Part shown: piece after piece, positions 62,432 to 64,000 of the stretch
Layout of the letters: each line of letters opens with the position of its first letter
How positions within the stretch are numbered: the stretch's first letter is position 1
NCBI GenBank assembly: GCA_009783705.1
Contig: WRCX01000005.1
Location: 1-64,000 of the forward strand
Reading direction: 5' to 3'
From: Candidatus Bathycorpusculum hydrogenotrophicum
GTDB taxonomy: Archaea > Thermoproteota > Bathyarchaeia > Bathyarchaeales > Bathycorpusculaceae
Length of the DNA stretch: 64,000 nt
Position numbers and translations under genes: made by a program
Notes under the pieces: model-generated
What the model saw: only the letters and a program-made list of their open reading frames with translations
Told to the model about the DNA's origin: nothing
Database searches by the model: none

Positions 62432-63025
62432 TCAAGGAGTGCCCTGCTGAGAAGCATCTATGGCTTTTTTTGTGTCCCGATAATTGCGGATAATGAGTAA
62501 AAAAGTCACCACACCCGTATTAATGGGCACTATCCAAGATAGATCAGTGTACAGAGGTTCAGTGATCCAGTTTATTGCTAACCCTGTTAAATATACAGAT
62601 ATAACAAGGAGAACTAGAACAGGGAGTAAATATATTACCCTAGCTTTCTGTACACCATATTTCCGTTCAAGTTTTATGAGTAAGCCGGCTGAGAAAAAAT
62701 CTTTAGCGCATATGGGCGCTGAGAGATCAATAGTTCGCGTATTTTCAGCCTCCTCCAATCTAACACTTTCAGGCATACCTCGAAGAAGAACAAAACCAAG
62801 AATGGTGGCAACAACCATAATAGAAATGCTCCAAATGAGGTGATCAAAGATACCAACCCCACTTCCCAGAATATAGAAACAAAGAACCAAAACAACCCTG
62901 TAGCGCAACTTGTTTGGTTTATGTCTAGCGGCATATATGTTAACCAATACAAGAGCAAGCAATAACACAAATGCGATAAGCAACAAAACAGATAGCTTCG
63001 CAAAGTCCACAGCATTACGCCCCAT
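62432..63025 (-). CDS. Multi-pass membrane protein of unknown function
   Basis: 197 aa with about five hydrophobic segments (about 8-28, 43-58, 62-82, 128-148, 158-178). A charged cytoplasmic-like loop RGMPESVRLEEAENTRTIDLSAPICAKDFFS lies in the middle. No catalytic motif and no family recognised. The C-terminal tail NYRDTKKAIDASQQGTP is polar. Plausible as a real gene by length and by clear membrane periodicity. Confidence 0.6.
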   Translation of the reverse strand: MGRNAVDFAKLSVLLLIAFVLLLALVLVNIYAARHKPNKLRYRVVLVLCFYILGSGVGIFDHLIWSISIMVVATILGFVLLRGMPESVRLEEAENTRTIDLSAPICAKDFFSAGLLIKLERKYGVQKARVIYLLPVLVLLVISVYLTGLAINWITEPLYTDLSWIVPINTGVVTFLLIIRNYRDTKKAIDASQQGTP

Positions 63026-63352
63026 GTTGGCTATTAGGGCATAAATGAAAATACAAGCAATTAATTAACTTTATGAAATTATGATAAGATAAGGTTAGAC
63101 TTTGAATCTGAATTAGTTGCTTATCTACCCCCAGGGTACAAAGTATTATTTGTAAACTCTAAATCACAGGATTTGGTAACCACTAATGACAATATCTGTT
63201 GACTGCCGTTGAGGCGGGTTGTTGAGGAGGTGCTTGGTTTGTCATGAATCAGCCAGCCCCGAACAGTGTGTTAGAGGGTTAGAAGTTACGGTGCAGATGA
63301 GGTCAAATATTAAATATCTGATTTAGTTAGTAGGAATTATCTAGTGACCCTC
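63026..63352. other. Gene-free region upstream of serS
   Basis: It holds a TATA-like ATTAAATAT near 63308-63316, fitting transcription of serS from about 63338. The G+T-rich middle (63200-63250) shows no RNA motif or ORF I can support. Confidence 0.35.
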
Positions 63353-64000
63353 ATGTTAGACATCAAACTTATCCGTGAGAACCCTGATTATGTCAAAGCT
63401 AACTTAGCTAAACGTAATAGTCCTGAATGTCTTCAGATGCTCCAAGACCTCATTAGCCTCGACAAAGAATGGCGCCAAAACAGCACTAAACTAAACGACC
63501 TGCGTCATGATCGAAAACAAGTTACAGTAGAGATTGCAAAACTCAAAAAAGCAGGCAAAGAAGCGGATGGTGAATTTAAAAGGGCACAAGATATTGATCA
63601 AAAGATCAAACTAGTTGAGACAGAGGTTTGTGAGCAGGAAACTAAAATCCGCACGTTCCTTCTTAACTTGCCAAATCTGCTTGATGAGTCGGTTCCATTT
63701 GGTAATGATTCAAATGATAATCTTACCATTAAAAAGTGGGGTACTGTTCCTCAGTTTAGTTTTCCAGTTAAAAATCATATTGATCTTGCTTTGGCACTTG
63801 ATCAGGTTGATATGGAACGGGCAGGTAAAGTGGCGGGGGCGCGTTTCTTCTATCTCAAAGGTGATATAGCCCGTCTTGATATGGCGTTGATGAGTTTTGC
63901 CATAGATGAGTTGTCCAAGAGCGGTTACATTCCAATTGTTCCACCCTATCTTATGAACAGAGAAGCCTATGAAGGTGTAACCTCATTGGCAGACTTTGCA
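63353..64000 (+). CDS. serS: Seryl-tRNA synthetase, 5' part (runs off the window)
   Basis: 216 codons are present with no stop, so the gene is cut by the window edge and is missing from the ORF track. MLDIKLIRENPDYVKANLAKR is the classic start of SerRS; the long helical coiled coil follows (about residues 30-105), then the beginning of the class II core (LDMERAGKVAGARFFYLKGDIARLDMAL and IPIVPPYLMNREAYEG, motif 1). This is the ordinary SerRS, not the rare methanogen type. ATG 63353 is used; a GTG nine bases earlier is possible. No Shine-Dalgarno site. Confidence 0.95.
   Translation, partial: MLDIKLIRENPDYVKANLAKRNSPECLQMLQDLISLDKEWRQNSTKLNDLRHDRKQVTVEIAKLKKAGKEADGEFKRAQDIDQKIKLVETEVCEQETKIRTFLLNLPNLLDESVPFGNDSNDNLTIKKWGTVPQFSFPVKNHIDLALALDQVDMERAGKVAGARFFYLKGDIARLDMALMSFAIDELSKSGYIPIVPPYLMNREAYEGVTSLADFA

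Noticed and set aside
63260-63345. Possible second box C/D sRNA upstream of serS
   Set aside because: A CTGA is present but no acceptable box C or C' accompanies it at suitable distance.
1-64000. CRISPR arrays, insertion sequences, prophage or defence islands
   Set aside because: No regularly spaced repeats, transposase, integrase, Cas or restriction genes were found on either strand.

Overview
The window is about 64 kb of an anaerobic archaeon, roughly 40-45 % GC, gene-dense and without mobile elements, CRISPR arrays or rRNA. Archaeal identity is shown by a histone, a thermosome subunit, RNA polymerase subunit K, ribosomal protein S17e, deoxyhypusine synthase, archease, class I lysyl-tRNA synthetase, a UbiA-type ether-lipid prenyltransferase, F420 biosynthesis (cofE) and TATA-box promoters 24-28 bases upstream of starts. 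A complete five-subunit CODH/acetyl-CoA synthase operon plus formylmethanofuran:H4MPT formyltransferase, without any methyl-CoM reductase gene in view, suggests an H4MPT-type Wood-Ljungdahl organism. Bathyarchaeia is my best guess; that placement is inference.

Layout. 0.4-7.1 kb: a membrane-bound winged-helix regulator, then an ACT-domain protein, threonine synthase, homoserine dehydrogenase, aspartate kinase and an M50 protease, with an operator-like inverted repeat around the first TATA box. 7.2-8.5 kb: a probable box C/D sRNA, a small membrane protein, a PAC2 protein and initiator tRNA-Met. 8.6-13.7 kb: a cell-surface block (coiled-coil membrane protein, small ferredoxin, Kelch protein, repeat-rich beta-helix protein). 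14-15.8 kb: parvulin and an F420H2-oxidase-like flavodiiron protein. 15.8-23.7 kb, minus strand: purF-purD-HAD phosphatase-ftr-PfkB kinase, then a UbiA prenyltransferase and a divergent cis-prenyltransferase.

23.8-41 kb is the C1/energy core: cdhA-B-C-D-E, two CooC-type nickel-insertion ATPases, an FrhB-like F420 oxidoreductase next to a short MetF-like reductase, cofE, an SCP2 protein, deoxyhypusine synthase, an isolated rnfD-rnfC pair and a radical SAM/SPASM protein. Ftr makes formyl-H4MPT, CODH/ACS joins the methyl group to CO, and the FrhB-like/MetF-like pair is a candidate for the methylene reduction step in between, with RnfCD as a possible electron partner.

41-64 kb is mostly housekeeping: dihydroorotase, Mut7-C RNase, zinc finger, RpoK, thermosome, tRNA-Arg, LysRS, a frameshifted M28 peptidase, a regulator/surface-protein pair with a palindromic operator region, tRNA-Leu, ArgRS, a four-cluster ferredoxin, a three-gene sugar/glycan cluster read from one bidirectional promoter, SAM hydrolase, MoaD/ThiS, S17e with an apparent ATA start, TatD, histone, adenylate kinase, archease, M42 peptidase and the 5' part of SerRS.

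Coding strands in this genome are typically A+C-rich. The beta-helix surface gene at 12.4-13.7 kb is the clear exception. Several starts were moved from the ORF-track position on the basis of Shine-Dalgarno or TATA spacing.
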